From Archivesica marissinica (taxonomy: Eukaryota; Mollusca; Bivalvia; Venerida; Vesicomyidae), in NCBI GenBank assembly GCA_014843695.1, contig CM026398.1:17049593-17113592 (forward strand): 64,000 bases of DNA, given 5' to 3'. The position numbers and the translations under genes are program-made. Below are positions 32,725 through 44,217 of this stretch, in pieces. The notes below the pieces were generated by a model. It was not told the DNA's origin and searched no databases. It saw only the letters and a list, made by a program, of their open reading frames with translations. The first letter of the stretch is position 1, and each line of letters starts with the position of its first letter.

Positions 32725-32970
32725 TTAACTCTTTCGGCGCCGAATAAATTCAGAGCATGTGCAAACAACATAGATCCAGATCAGCCGCGGCGTAACGCCG
32801 CATCTGATCAGGATCTATGTTGTTTGCTATTCGGACAGGTGCTTCAGCTCCACTGTCTGAAGAGCAATCAGCATATAGCCTGATCAGACGACATGTTCTA
32901 TTCTGTCCGATCGGGTTCTCTACTTTTTTACAAAGTCGCTTTTATGCGACATTGGCGCTGAAAGAGTTAA
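32725..32970. mobile_element. TTAA-flanked MITE with hairpin
   Basis: TIRs TTAACTCTTTCGGCGCC and GGCGCTGAAAGAGTTAA. Inside is a long hairpin: AACATAGATCCAGATCAGCC pairs with the later CTGATCAGGATCTATGTTGT. TTAA is present at both ends. Confidence 0.85.
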
Positions 32971-32973
32971 TTC

Positions 32974-33328
32974 TGAGAAACTGGATCAGCATATCATTTC
33001 TAGGATTGAAAGCAATGGTGTTCCGAGAAACTTGATCAGAATATCATTTCTAGGATTGAAAGCAATGGTGTTCCGAGAAACTTGATCAGAATATAATTTC
33101 TAGGATTGAAAGCAATGGTGTTCCGAGAAACTGGATCAGAATATAATTTCTAGGATTGAAAGCAATGGTGTTCCGAGAAACTTGATCAGAATATCATTTC
33201 TAGGATTGAAAGCAATGGTGTTCCGAGAAACTTGATCAGCATATCATTTCTAGGATTGAAAGCAATGGTGTTCCGAGAAACTTGATCAGAATATCATTTC
33301 TAGGATTGAAAGCAATGGTGTTCGGAGA
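32974..33328. repeat. 50-bp tandem array
   Basis: About seven copies carry GAGAAACTTGATCAGAATAT, TTCTAGGATTGAAAGC and AATGGTGTTCC. It starts within a few bases of the MITE's right end. Confidence 0.95.
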
Positions 33329-33366
33329 GTTTTGAATACACTGTTATTGTGAGATATAGTGTGTGT

Positions 33367-33425
33367 ACTATATTATGCAGATGTCTATATATTATGCAGA
33401 TGTCTATATATTATGCAGATGTCTC
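33367..33425. repeat. 19-bp repeat, three copies
   Basis: Three copies of ATATTATGCAGATGTCT. Confidence 0.9.
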
Positions 33426-33680
33426 CAGGACCGAGTTGTTACGGTCATTGACTTCAAATCACTTACCACCTCACAGCTGTAGGTTCAAATCCCATGGAGT
33501 GGTCTAATTATTTTATGCGAGGATGCTATCCAGTTTGGCTTGAGGAAGGTCGGTGGTTTTTCCCATGAGCCCGGTCGTGCTTGGAATGTAGCTACTCCTA
33601 GGTCTTATCCTCCACCAATACAAGATGGAGAGTGGACATGTGATCTAAGCTGTTGGTGCAACGTTAAACAAACGAAACAG
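33426..33680 (+). repeat. SINE family 5, forward
   Basis: A degraded tRNA-like head (GTAGGTTCAAATCCCATGGA as box B) precedes a body with GAGGAAGGTCGGTGGTTTTT and a tail GCAACGTTAAACAAACGAAA. It abuts SINE family 1 at 33687. Confidence 0.7.
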
Positions 33681-33686
33681 AATATT

Positions 33687-33934
33687 GGCTGTCCGATTAG
33701 CGCAGTGGTTAGCGCGCTCGCTTCTCACCAATGTGACCCGGGTTCGATCCTCGGACAGGGATGTATGTGAGATGGTACGATGGTCGCCAGATCGGACAGG
33801 TGGGTTTTCTCCGTGTACTCCGGTTTCCTCCCACATGAATGACCACATATATGCTTTCATCCGAGCCAACGAGAGTGATTAATATAAGTTGTTAAAACTT
33901 GCTTCGCAATCGTTGTAAAATAAATAAAGTTTTG
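33687..33934 (+). repeat. SINE family 1, full length, forward
   Basis: The head GATTAGCGCAGTGGTTAGCG and CCGGGTTCGATCCTCGG are intact tRNA-like promoter boxes. The core is GTGTACTCCGGTTTCCTCCC and the tail GTAAAATAAATAAAGTTTT. It is the best copy in the window. Confidence 0.92.
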
Positions 33935-33939
33935 TTATA

Positions 33940-34030
33940 AGTTTGACCTCTATTAAGCAGTCACCTGTGCTAAGCAGCCACTTTCTTTGATTCTCTTGGC
34001 TGGCTGCTTACGACAAGTTCAACTGTATAC
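33940..34030. mobile_element. Degenerate MITE-D (pogo-like)
   Basis: It begins AGTTTGACCTCTATTAAGCA and ends GACAAGTTCAACTGTA, with CTGTGCTAAGCAGCCACTTT inside, all shared with the intact copy at 36711-36892. Confidence 0.6.
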
Positions 34031-34089
34031 AGTTATGGTGCATGGTGATGTTACCATGGAGATTGTTGTAGAAGAGACTACATTCCAAC

Positions 34090-34618
34090 AAACCTAAAAC
34101 TGTCTTGTCCCATAAACCTAACACTTGCCATGTGTCTGTCTTGTCCCATAAACCTAACACTCATCATGTGTCTGTCTTGTCCCATAAACCTAACACTCAT
34201 CATGTGTCTGTCTTGTCCCATAAACCTAACACTCATCATGTGTCTGTCTTGTCCCATAAACCTAACACTCATCATGTGTCTGTCTTGTCCCATAAACCTA
34301 ACACTCATCATGTGTCTGTCTTGTCCCATAAACCTAACACTCATCATGTGTCTGTCTTGTCCCATAAACCTAACACTCATCATGTGTCTGTCTTGTACCA
34401 TAAACCTAACACTCGTCATGTGTCTGTCTTGTACCATAAACCTAACACTCATCATGTGTCTGTCTTGTCCCATAAACCTAACACTCATCATGTGTCTGTC
34501 TTGTCCCATAAACCTAACACTCATCATGTGTCTGTCTTGTCCCATAAACCTAACACTCATCATGTGTCTGTCTTGTCCCATAAACCTAACACTTGTCATG
34601 TGTCTGTCTTGTCACAGT
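34090..34618. repeat. 36-bp tandem array
   Basis: About 14 copies carry CATAAACCTAACACTCATCA and TGTGTCTGTCTTGTCC. Twelve-residue repeats open in several frames are artefacts. Confidence 0.96.
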
Positions 34619-34619
34619 A

Positions 34620-35280
34620 ACTTGACAGAGGTCAATTCTCAGAAATGTGACACTCGTCAAGTCTCCATCTTGTCCCAGAATTCACCATGTATTCGACCTT
34701 GTCCCAGAACATCTTTGCATTCATTCATTGTTGTCGCTGCATTTGGAAGCTCTTCATGACATCTACCATATCCCGCTCATTAATTCTTACTCACAAGCGA
34801 TCAATTTCATTCCTTGTTCACGTGATGAATACCCATGAGCTAACTAATCACTCACTGATTGATGTAACAATTATATTTCATACAATCAATAACATCCACA
34901 AGTTGGAACTTTTGTTTGACCCAAATACCGTAGACTTGCCCCAAATAGACAACAATCCATAAAAATAGATTTGCGAAATAAGTCCCATTAATGTCGAGAT
35001 CTTCAAATAGATCGACTCTGTCATAATTCTCACCGTAATAAGGACAACGTTCTAAAAACCATGGATCAACTAAATATATGTGACAATGTCATAATTGCGA
35101 GTTATTATTATTAGAAAAACATTCTGAGAAACTAGAACCAATAACTTACATCAAACAATTTCATTATTCAGGGCAAATAAGAAAAATGTCCGCAAAAACT
35201 ATAGATCAGCAACATAAATCTGACTGTGTCATAATTCTAGACAAATAAAGCAGAAGTCAGGCATTTATTATACAATTTCC
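34620..35280. other. Intron, nothing coding
   Basis: No exon is recognised. Loosely repeated fragments (TGTCATAATTCT, GAGAAACT) at about 100-bp spacing suggest an old degenerate repeat between 34980 and 35240. Confidence 0.35.
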
Positions 35281-35284
35281 GTGC

Positions 35285-35520
35285 ACTGGAATTGCCTGCT
35301 CAAGATTTAGAAGTGATTGGGGAGTTAATTTGTAGTAAATATTATATGGGCGGACAATTTTCCGCTCCAGTCATCGTAATGAATTACAAATAAAGTAGTA
35401 AACAAGTTATTATCATGATTTGCCAGAATAATTTTCTTCCCCCCAAAGACAGTTCCTTATTGGTCTTCTGTCCACAGATAATACTGTGCATCAATTGTGA
35501 CGAACATTTACCCGCAATTG
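35285..35520. repeat. Dispersed repeat, copy 1
   Basis: Matches 37960-38145 (TTTGTAGTAAATATTATAT, CCGCTCCAGTCATCGTAATG). Non-coding, type unknown. Confidence 0.7.
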
Positions 35521-35828
35521 CCCTCGAGAGAGAGAGACCAGTGTTGTGATTGTTACTGGGAAATATGGTGGAGGGTTCATTGTGAGGCTATTGTTTCACC
35601 TATTGTAATTATATTCAGACATAATACACTCTCATTAACATTCTAATACCTTCCTACTGACTTGTACAACAGTGTACCATCGAGAAATTGAAATTAGCAT
35701 GGAGTATCTGTAATTGCTTTCTTTGTTAACTATGCATGCTGGGTCAAATATAGGCTATATATAGTTTAACTAATTGTACATGTAGCAGACGACAATTCAA
35801 TAATTTGTTTTTCTTATTTGTAACTGTC

Positions 35829-36088
35829 CGCATCCGTGGTCGAGTGGTTAAGGTCGCTGACTTGTATACCACTGTAACCTATCATCACTGATGGTCACGG
35901 GTTCGAGCCCCGCTCAGACCGTGTCTCATTTATATGAAAAAGTTGGCAGTTTCTTACGGAGGTTGGTGCACCCAAGTACTGGTTAACCGCTGGAGCCTGC
36001 CCAGGAAAGGTGTTGTTAGGTAAACTGCCTGCCGGCGATATAGCCCAAAATGGTGCTGATGCAGGCGTAAAACCCGAAATATAACATA
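35829..36088 (+). repeat. SINE family 4, full length, forward
   Basis: The tRNA-Ser-like head CGTGGTCGAGTGGTTAAGGT with GGTCACGGGTTCGAGCCCCG (box B) is followed by the body AAGTACTGGTTAACCGCTGG and the end CCGGCGATATAGCCC. Confidence 0.9.
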
Positions 36089-36244
36089 TAACTTATTTGT
36101 AACTGAAATCTCTGGAAATATGTCATGGAATTTCATTAGAATTTTGTCATTCTGACATTTTATAATGAAATCCCATTGACATATTTGAACTGTTATTTTC
36201 ACCCCTAGAGTGCAAATAGTTAATAGTGATTCATGTGTTTGTGC

Positions 36245-36525
36245 TTTACGTTTATTTATCGTCACTACCGGTTGCCCATATGAGCGACACCTCCTGAAGA
36301 GATTAGTCATTTTATATTTTTGGAGGATAGTGCAATGATACAGGCAGAGACCCATTCCAGAATCTCCTCTGGTACTTTTACATGCATGGTGTACAGCACC
36401 GACACGAGACCTCTGTTTAACGTCCCATCTGAAAGTCTGTTAATTTTATTAGGGTCAGATGGGGGATCGAACCTGCGGTCCCTGGATTACCAGTCCAGCG
36501 TGTTACCACTGGACTACAGATCCGT
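36245..36525 (-). repeat. SINE family 3, full length, reverse
   Basis: A complete reversed copy: tail TTTACGTTTATTTATCGTCA, body GTTTAACGTCCCATCTGAAA, head reversed (GGGGGATCGAACCTGCGGTC, TGTTACCACTGGACTACAGA). Confidence 0.9.
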
Positions 36526-36590
36526 CTGTAATAGTAATTCAACTAGAATTTGGTACTTCTATGCACGAGATTGAGGACAGGGTACCCAGC

Positions 36591-37000
36591 GCTAATTTTT
36601 ATTTTACAATGTAACAATTGCGAAACAAGCTTTAACAACTTAAATTAATCACACTTGTTGCCGCAGATAATAAAAGTATATGTGGTTATTCGTGTGGGAG
36701 GAAACCAGAGTACAGTCAAACCTGTGTTAAGCAGCCAGCAAAGGGAACCACAGAAAGTGGCTGCTTAGCACAGGTGGCTGCTTAATAGAGGTCAAATATA
36801 TAATAAAACAACATAATGGGAATCTGGAAACTGGCTGCTTAATAGAGGTTGGCTGCTGCATAGAGGTGACCACTAACACAGGTCTGACTGTACACAGAGA
36901 AATTCCTCCTCTGATTTGGTGACCACCGTACCATCTCATATACTTCCCATTCCAAGGATTGAACCTGGGTTACATTGGTGAGAAGCGAGCGTTCTAACTT
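36591..37000 (-). repeat. SINE family 1, reverse, split by a MITE
   Basis: The SINE runs 36591-36710 and resumes at 36893-37000. The break lies inside its GGAGTAC motif, where the 180-bp MITE-D has inserted at a TA. The reversed head (CAAGGATTGAACCTGGGTTA, GGTGAGAAGCGAGCG) is degraded. Confidence 0.82.
36711..36892. mobile_element. MITE-D, intact pogo-like MITE
   Basis: CAGTCAAACCTGTGTTA and TAACACAGGTCTGACTG are terminal inverted repeats flanked by TA on both sides. Inside are AAGTGGCTGCTTAGCACAGG and GGCTGCTTAATAGAGGT. The first 11 bases (CAGTCAAACCT) are the same as those of the 2-kb element at 10714. Confidence 0.85.
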
Positions 37001-37004
37001 TTGC

Positions 37005-37955
37005 ATTTGGAGTACTGTATACATGTAGTCCTGTTCAACCCCAAATAACAATTTTATTATACTGAAAAACAAGGTTAGTAGCTTAAAAACAATGTTTTCA
37101 ATCACTTGCTTGTTTAGGGATATTCCTCAATTATATTTTACATTATTAACCGTCGACCGCTTCAATTGAGGTATTTCGTGATGGGTGAATTCTACCTTGA
37201 CACCGGCACGTCTAGATTTGGGATCCCATGAATGTTCAATAGATGTTCATATTGTATGTCGCTAGTGGTGTAAATTGTCAAAAAGGACCTCCATGTTTAT
37301 TTATGTCCGCATATTGTACAGATTCATTGAGAATTATTATAGCAAACATGCAGATTCCGATTTTATTTTAAAAATCGTGATGCACACGAAATGTAAATAT
37401 ATACCCCCTGTCTAACCCGGAGCTATCACAATATATCTACTGCACTGTTATCCAATCAAAATACTGGAAACTGCAGTGAAACACCTTCACCAGTATTCCA
37501 CCTGCCTTAATCATGTCTGCTTACACGTGGCACCCATGACAACAAATTGTGTTTACTGAGAAACGTCAATACTATTGGACACAAAAATCAATTGAAATAA
37601 CTTTAGCCGAGTTTTTTTCTTGTGAGATATTGAGAACTTCCACAATTTCTTTTTAATTGTCTGTTCAACAATTCCGAGAAACGTGATCAACATATCATAT
37701 CTAGGACTATAAGAACATTAGTATTCCGAGATCAGGCCTTAAATGTTATATAGAGATTAGAGCCCATGCCGACGCCCATAAGATAAGTATTATATCACCA
37801 GATGATGGCTTTACAGTTGCTTCCATCTTATGGGCGAGTGCTAAGAAAATCTTAAGATTTCTTCCTTATAAAAGAATTTTTTTTCTAATTATAACAGCAC
37901 ATAATGTAAATCCTCTGATATACATTTTATGGCATCATATTTGCTTGTACGGTAA
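37005..37955. other. Intron, nothing recognised
   Basis: About 950 bp without a recognised gene or SINE. A fragment at 37660-37730 (ATTCCGAGAAACGTGATCAA) resembles a unit of the 50-bp array at 32974. Confidence 0.35.
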
Positions 37956-37959
37956 CTTG

Positions 37960-38145
37960 CGATTTGATTGGGGATTCATTTTGTAGTAAATATTATATTG
38001 TCGGACATTATTCCGCTCTAGTCATCGTAATGATTTGTAGATAGAGCAGTAACCAGGATATTACAAATGATTTTCCGGAATTATTTTCTTCTCCCAGCTT
38101 TCTCTTCTGTCCATATATCAATTGTGACAAATATTCACTGTCGTG
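37960..38145. repeat. Dispersed repeat, copy 2
   Basis: Matches 35285-35520 with divergence. Confidence 0.7.
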
Positions 38146-38225
38146 AAATAAGGCTAGTTCAATGATTTTTGCTGAGAAATGTGCACGACATATGCGCGTG
38201 ACAAAACCAACCTGCAAACGTACGA

Positions 38226-38305
38226 CTGCGAATCCATGGATCGCAGGTTCAATCAATCCCCCATCTGACAACAGTATTGACTCTCCAGATGGGACTATAT
38301 TTTAG
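38226..38305 (+). repeat. SINE family 3 fragment
   Basis: The box B area GGATCGCAGGTTCAATC and CCAGATGGGACTATA resemble the head and early body of SINE 3. It is short and degraded. Confidence 0.5.
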
Positions 38306-38325
38306 TTTATACAAATGTTAAGCAA

Positions 38326-38573
38326 TTGTGATATGAGTATTAATCACTCTCGAGACCTCATTCCTGATGGAATCCATCGCCATATTAATCACTCTCGAGA
38401 CCTCATTCCTGATGGAATCCATCGCCATGAGGGAGAAAGAAGAGGCATTGTGCAATTTAAGTGCCTTGCCTAAGGGCATGATCATAACGGGTACAGCCAA
38501 ACAGGAACACCCGGCCTCATATATCTGAAGCAAATGTGCTACGACTGCGCTAGCACGACTTCTACAAATGTGA
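38326..38573 (-). repeat. SINE family 2 with internal duplication, reverse
   Basis: The core ATTAATCACTCTCGAGACCT through GGAATCCATCGCCAT (44 bp) is duplicated in tandem (38340-38428). The reversed head is degraded. Confidence 0.82.
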
Positions 38574-38734
38574 CTATAAACCGAAGTCTCGTGTATCGGT
38601 GCTATACACCGGGAAGAATGCTTTTGGAATTGGAGCGTCTTGCACTACCCATCAAAAACATAACATACTTCTGAGGGCATCGCCCCGAGTAATCAGGGGG
38701 CGACAATAATTAAGCATATCCATAAACAGTGTGT

Positions 38735-39452
38735 GTTTTATATATGTTTATCGTCACTACCGGTTGCCCATATGAGCTATTCTTCCTGCAGAGATTAGTC
38801 ATTTTAGATGATATAGTCCATAGTGCAGTGATGCAGACAGAGACCCATTCCAGAGTCGCCTGGTTCTTTTCTATGCATGGTGCAAAGCACCGACAGTTTA
38901 ACCCTTTCCTTCATAGAGATTTAGGTTAATATACTATTATATCTCCATACAAACGACAGCCGTTTAGCTATCATGCAGTGGATAAGTAGTCACCATATCT
39001 ATCCCACCTTCATAGAGATTTAGGTTAATATACTATTATATCTCCATACAAACGACAGCCATTTAGCTATCATGCAGTGGATAGGTAGTTGCCATATCTA
39101 TCCCACCTTCATAGAGATTTAGGTTAATATACTATTATATCTCCATACAAACGACAGCCATTTAGCTATCATGCAGTGGATAGGTAGTCGCCATATCTAT
39201 CCCATCTCCATAGATATTACTGAGACTACATGAGATTCTGGCCTTTATTATGAACATTGGTTTGGCTACTACATTGTCAATGTATGTCTTATTGGTAATG
39301 GCATCAAGAGGTGCTTCTATGAGGGAAAGGGTTAAAACCTCATCCGAAAGACAATGATATGAGTCATTTTAGTATGGTTTAGAGAGGGATCGAACCTGTG
39401 AACCCTGGATTACAAGTCCAGCGTGTAAACCACTGGACCACTGATCCGCTAC
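38735..39452 (-). repeat. SINE family 3, reverse, split by MITE-B
   Basis: The SINE runs 38735-38897 and resumes at 39336-39452 (CTCATCCGAAAGACAATGAT; reversed head AGGGATCGAACCTGTGAACC). The break is at the TTAA of the SINE motif GGTTTAACGTCCC, now occupied by MITE-B. Confidence 0.82.
38898..39335. mobile_element. MITE-B, inserted at TTAA, internally expanded
   Basis: The termini TTAACCCTTTCCTTCATAGA and TCTATGAGGGAAAGGGTTAA are inverted, with TTAA on both sides. Inside, a segment of about 106 bp (TTTAGGTTAATATACTATTA, TAGCTATCATGCAGTGGATA) is repeated about 2.7 times. A second copy in the opposite orientation lies at 57483-57868. Confidence 0.85.
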
Positions 39453-39560
39453 AAAATAAAAAAAGAAAACCCAATATAATGCTGATGAAAGTGCATAATG
39501 ATAAAAATTACGTCTTGACCGTCTCTGTGTTAGAAATAAAGAACTGTTTTGCTTTAATTA

Positions 39561-40596
39561 CCTTCGAGTTTCCGGTTTCCGTTATGATAAGAAATGATCG
39601 GCATTCAACAAAACGAATCTTAAAACTACATAGTTTCTAAATGTATGATGTAAATAAAGTAACGTTCCTCTTGTATTCCAAATAATTACAAATGAATATG
39701 ACTACGTAAATAACAATGGGCGCTGCCATGTTTACCATGACCCGGAAACGACATCTGTGGTGACTGGTACCAGAGTTTTCGTGACCTTTCAGAAAATCAA
39801 TTTTGCGTAACATCGAATGGGTGTAAATATAAAACTAACACGTTTTATGCAGCATGATGAGAATTTCTATTATTTTGAATATTTCTTTTCACAGTTAATA
39901 CTTTCACAGTTTAACAAGCATTTTCACAATGTTGACACCTGAATTCATCACCTAATCTTGTAAACCTGACTTTTGAACAGTAAATGAGGTGGGTCCAATG
40001 GTCACATAATTATATCACACTGTGCCCATTTAACAAAAACAAGAGAGTGACATATGGATATTGCCTGTACTTTCGCTTTGTAGGTGGTGGACTGCCATAA
40101 ACCTAAAACAAAATTAAAAACTATTCCTTTAAGTACACTACACCCCAGGACACATCGTTTAGTTGACGATGACAGTAAACCACTGTATGGACCTCAAAAC
40201 AATATAAGAGAAGTCTCCAAAACTATCTCCCCTTACACTAACTAAAATTGTAACCCATTGTATTTTGACCTTCACATTAAATGACAGGTAGGTAAACAAA
40301 TCAGCCGACGCAAAACAAAACTGGAAAGGGTCAATATTTTGCAGTAAATCCAATGGAAAAATGGTGATGCAATATTGCATTATGAAAGATAGCATGTTTT
40401 GTACCAATGCAACGAAAATAACTGATTACTTACGCCTCCAAGGATTATACAGAGCATTTTTGTTGCCAATTATGGAAAATGACCATTGACAGTCTATTCC
40501 TGATTGGTGACGTCAGAAAACACCGATCGCACGCAGTATTGTAAATACTTCCGGGGTAACGAAAACGAAGGTATCACGATTTGAGGGCACTAGAGG
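39561..40596. mobile_element. 1.04-kb nonautonomous transposon, copy 1
   Basis: It is collinear with 59614-60649 and highly similar. It starts CCTTCGAGTTTCCGGTTTCC and ends GGTATCACGATTTGAGG then GCACTAGAGG. Short reading frames are not conserved between the copies in a convincing way. No transposase is seen. Confidence 0.8.
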
Positions 40597-40680
40597 ATAT
40601 AAGACACACATATCAGATAAATATTACATGTATTTACACATAGAAATAAATATACATGGCTATGATTGTAGGAGCTCACA

Positions 40681-40818
40681 TTGATTTGTATTATCTGTAT
40701 TGATTTGTATTATCTGTATTGATTTGTATTATCTGTATTGATTTGTATTATCTTTGTATTATCTGTATTGATTTGTATTATCTGTATTGATTTGTATTAT
40801 CTGTATTGATTTGTATTT
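40681..40818. repeat. 19-bp tandem array
   Basis: About seven copies of ATTGATTTGTATTATCTGT. Confidence 0.95.
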
Positions 40819-40878
40819 GCATTGTGTTTGCACTGTTCGCTAACTCTATATAATATGTATGTATTCCTCATGGGCTTG

Positions 40879-41090
40879 AAGGTCGCTGACTTGTATACCA
40901 CTGTAACCTATCATCACTGATGGTCACGGGTTCGAGCCCCGCTCAGGCCGTGTCTCATTTATATGAAAAAGTTGGCAGTTTCTTACGGAGGTTGGTGCAC
41001 CCAAGTACTGGTTAACCGCTGGAGCCTGCCCAGGAAAGGTGTTGTTAGGTAAACTGCCCGCCGGCGACATAGCCCACAAAATAAAACCCG
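40879..41090 (+). repeat. SINE family 4, 5' truncated, forward
   Basis: It starts inside the tRNA-like head (AAGGTCGCTGACTTGTATAC), with box B GGTCACGGGTTCGAGCCCCG and the same body as 35829-36088. It ends CCGGCGACATAGCCC, then an A-rich stretch. Confidence 0.88.
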
Positions 41091-41320
41091 AAAAAAAAAA
41101 ATGGGCTTGAAAGCCTAACTGGAATTTAATAAACTATGTATATGTCATAAATTAAAGAATGATAAATTTAGTACCAATCTTATAAAGCTTAATTTATGGA
41201 ATATGATAGAACTGTGTGATTAAGTTAATTTGCATAACTTGTGCATGCAAAATATCACACATGAACAATTTTGACACCCCCAGTGAAACTTTGCATATAC
41301 ATCCGAGTACTAATTAAATA

Positions 41321-42165
41321 TACTTGTATAGTAAACAATACTTGTATAGTAAACAATACTTGTATAGTAAATATACTTGTATAGTAAACAATACTTGTAT
41401 AGTTAATATACTTGTATAGTAAACAATACTTGTATAGTAAACAATATTTGTATAGTAAACAATACTTGTATAGTTAATATACTTGTATAGTAAACAATAC
41501 TTGTATAGTAAAACAAAAACAAACAAAATAAATACTTGTATAGTAAACAATACTTGTATAGTAAACAATACTTGTATATTTAATATACTTGTATAGTAAA
41601 CAATACTTGTATAGTAAAAATACTTGTATATTTAATATACTTGTATAGTAAACAATACTTGTATAGTTAATATACTTGTATAGTAAACAATACTTGTATA
41701 GTAAACAATACTTGTATAGTTAATATACTTGTATAGTAAACAATACCTGTATAGTTAATATACTTGTATAGTAAATATACTTGTATAGTAAACAATACTT
41801 GTATAGTAAACATACTTGTATAGTAAACAATACTTGTATAGTAAACAATACTTGTATAGTTAATATACTTGTATAGTAAATATACTTGTATAGTAAACAA
41901 TACTTGTATAGTTAATATACTTGTATAGTAAACAATACTTGTATAGTTAATATACTTGTATAGTAAACAATACTTGTATAGTAAACAATACTTGTATAGT
42001 AAACAATACTTGTATAGTAAACAATACTTGTATAGTAAACAATACGTGTATAGTAAACAATACGTGTATAGTAAACAATACTTGTATATTGTATAGTAAG
42101 CAATACTTGTATAGTAAACAATACTTGTATATTGTATAGTAAACAATACTTGTATAGTATATTTT
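41321..42165. repeat. 16-17-bp tandem array (TACTTGTATAGTAAACAA)
   Basis: About 50 units of TACTTGTATAGTAAACAA, TTAATA and TAAATA variants, broken by a small A-rich insert near 41510-41530. Confidence 0.95.
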
Positions 42166-42440
42166 CCTGTATTTGTCTAAATGCTAAGACATATCATGTG
42201 ATGTCAGAGCAATGGAACAGAGGCAGGACAAATTTACATTTTCCCATTATTTTCTGCTGTAAGATTCGTGTAATTCCAGACTATATGACATAAGGAGAAC
42301 TTCCACAAATTTATTCATTAAAGAATATTTGGAAGGCAGAACCATTCACAGACTAGATTGCTGGATACACAAAGCAAGCAGCAAACATTGGTCTAATGCT
42401 TGAAGGTATTAATGCTCCACAAAGTGATCACATTAATGCA
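42166..42440. other. Intron between two arrays
   Basis: Nothing recognised. Confidence 0.35.
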
Positions 42441-42441
42441 T

Positions 42442-43240
42442 TCATTACTGGTTTTATCCATCTGTGTGAACCCAAACAGCATTAAATACAGGTTATATCC
42501 ATCTGTGTGAACCCAAACAGCATTAAATACAGGTTTTATCCATCTGTGTGAACCCAAACAGCATTAAATACAGGTTTTATCCATCTGTGTGAACCCAAAC
42601 ATCATTAAATACAGGTTTTATCCATCTGTGTGAACCCAAACAGCATTAATTACTGGTTTTATCCATCTGTGTGAACCCAAACAACATTAATTACTGGTTT
42701 TATCCACCTGTCTGAACCCAAACATCATTAATTACTGGTTTTATCCTTCTGTGTGCACCCAAACATCATTAAATACTGGTTTTATCCACCTGTCTGAACC
42801 CAAACAGCATTAAATACTGGTTTTATCCATCTGTGTGAACCCAAACAGCATTAAATACAGGTTCTGTCCATCTGTGTGAACCCAAACAGCATTAAATACA
42901 GGTTCTATCCATCTGTGTGAACCCAAACAGCATTAAATACAGGTTCTGTCCATCTGTGTGAACCCAAACAGCATTAAATACAGGTTCTATCCATCTGTGT
43001 GAACCCAAACAGCATTAAATACAGGTTTTATCCATCTGTGTGAACCCAAGCAGCATTAATTACTGGTTCTATCCATCTGTGTGAACCCAAACAGCATTAA
43101 ATACAGGTTCTGTCCATCTGTGTGAACCCAAACAGCATTAAATACTGGTTCTGTCCATCTGTGTGAACCCAAACAGCATTAAATACAGGTTATGTCCATC
43201 TGTGTGAACCCAAACAGCATTAAATACAGGTTTTATCCAG
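42442..43240. repeat. 41-bp tandem array
   Basis: About 20 copies carry GGTTTTATCCATCTGTGTGA and ACCCAAACAGCATTAAATAC. Variants are GTTCTGTCC, TTACTGG and CACCTGTCTG. Confidence 0.95.
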
Positions 43241-43610
43241 CTTAACAGCTTTGTACCTCTCTTGCTAATAGTGTTGCTTTTGCTCCAAAGTAGAAAAGAA
43301 GACAAAATTATCTATATTTAATCTCTAGTGACTGTGATTGTATGAACATTGAATACTTGGGTACAGGGGAATGGATGATAAATAAATCTATGTAGACATT
43401 ACAGGGGGGAATGCCATGATAAATCAATCATTTGCAAGCTTAAACAGTCGATGATCCATTTAAAAGCTTTCAAATCTAGAATGGTGTGTTGTTCCATTAC
43501 AGTCAGTAAAGGCATTTTGCTGTTCTGAAAAAATGAAATTGCACTATTTGCGAGTGACTAAGACTAAGACATGTTAAAAGTGATCAACACACATTAAATA
43601 TTTTGCAATT
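43241..43610. other. Intron, nothing recognised
   Basis: Unique intron sequence between the 41-bp and 30-bp arrays. Confidence 0.35.
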
Positions 43611-43618
43611 ATTATTTG

Positions 43619-43936
43619 TTGTGGAGAAGCGGAGCTACGTAGAAAGCCAGCCGGAGAAGCGGGGCTACGTAGAAAGCCAGACGGAGAAACGGGGCTACGT
43701 AGAAAGCCAGACGGAGAAGCGGGGCTACGTAGAAAGCCAGACGGAGAAGCGGGGCTACATAGAAAGCCAGACGGAGAAGCGGAGCTACGTAGAAAGCCAG
43801 GCGGAGAAGCGGGCCAGGCGGAGAAGCGGGGCTACGTAGAAAGCCAGGCGGAGAAGCGGAGCTACGTAGAAAGCCAGACGGAGAAGCGGGGCTACGTAGA
43901 AAGCCAGGCGGAGAAGCGGGGCTACGTAGAAAGCCG
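43619..43936. repeat. 30-bp GC-rich tandem array
   Basis: About 11 copies carry GAGAAGCGGGGCTACGTAGA and AAGCCAGACG, with a partial unit at 43812. It is much richer in G+C than its surroundings. It is open in frame on the plus strand as a 10-residue repeat (YVESQTEKRG) and also on the minus strand. No start, splice or homology evidence for coding. Confidence 0.94.
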
Positions 43937-44084
43937 ATGGAATAAAAGACGATAAATAAACCACGAAAGCATAAAAGAAAACTACCCATTTAGAAATTGT
44001 GACATCCATTTTGAATGGAAATATGACTTTAAGGTAATGGGGGATATCTACTAGTTTGATGTCGCTCAGTCAAGTATACACTTA

Positions 44085-44217
44085 AATTATTTTACAACGA
44101 TTGCGAATTAGCTTTAACAACTTATATTAACGCTTTAGTTTAAACAATATTTTATTCCAGAATGTTACATAACATAGGAATAGTTGCAATAGCACAGTTA
44201 GGATTGGGAAAAAAAAG
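44085..44217 (-). repeat. SINE-1 tail plus inserted retroelement tail
   Basis: 44085-44131 is the SINE-1 tail (TTTTACAACGATTGCGAATT, ending at ATTAA). From 44132 to 44217 it holds the opposite-strand version of 9830-9912 (ATTTTATTCCAGAATGTTAC), then AAAAAAAAG and the TTAA of MITE-A. Confidence 0.65.
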
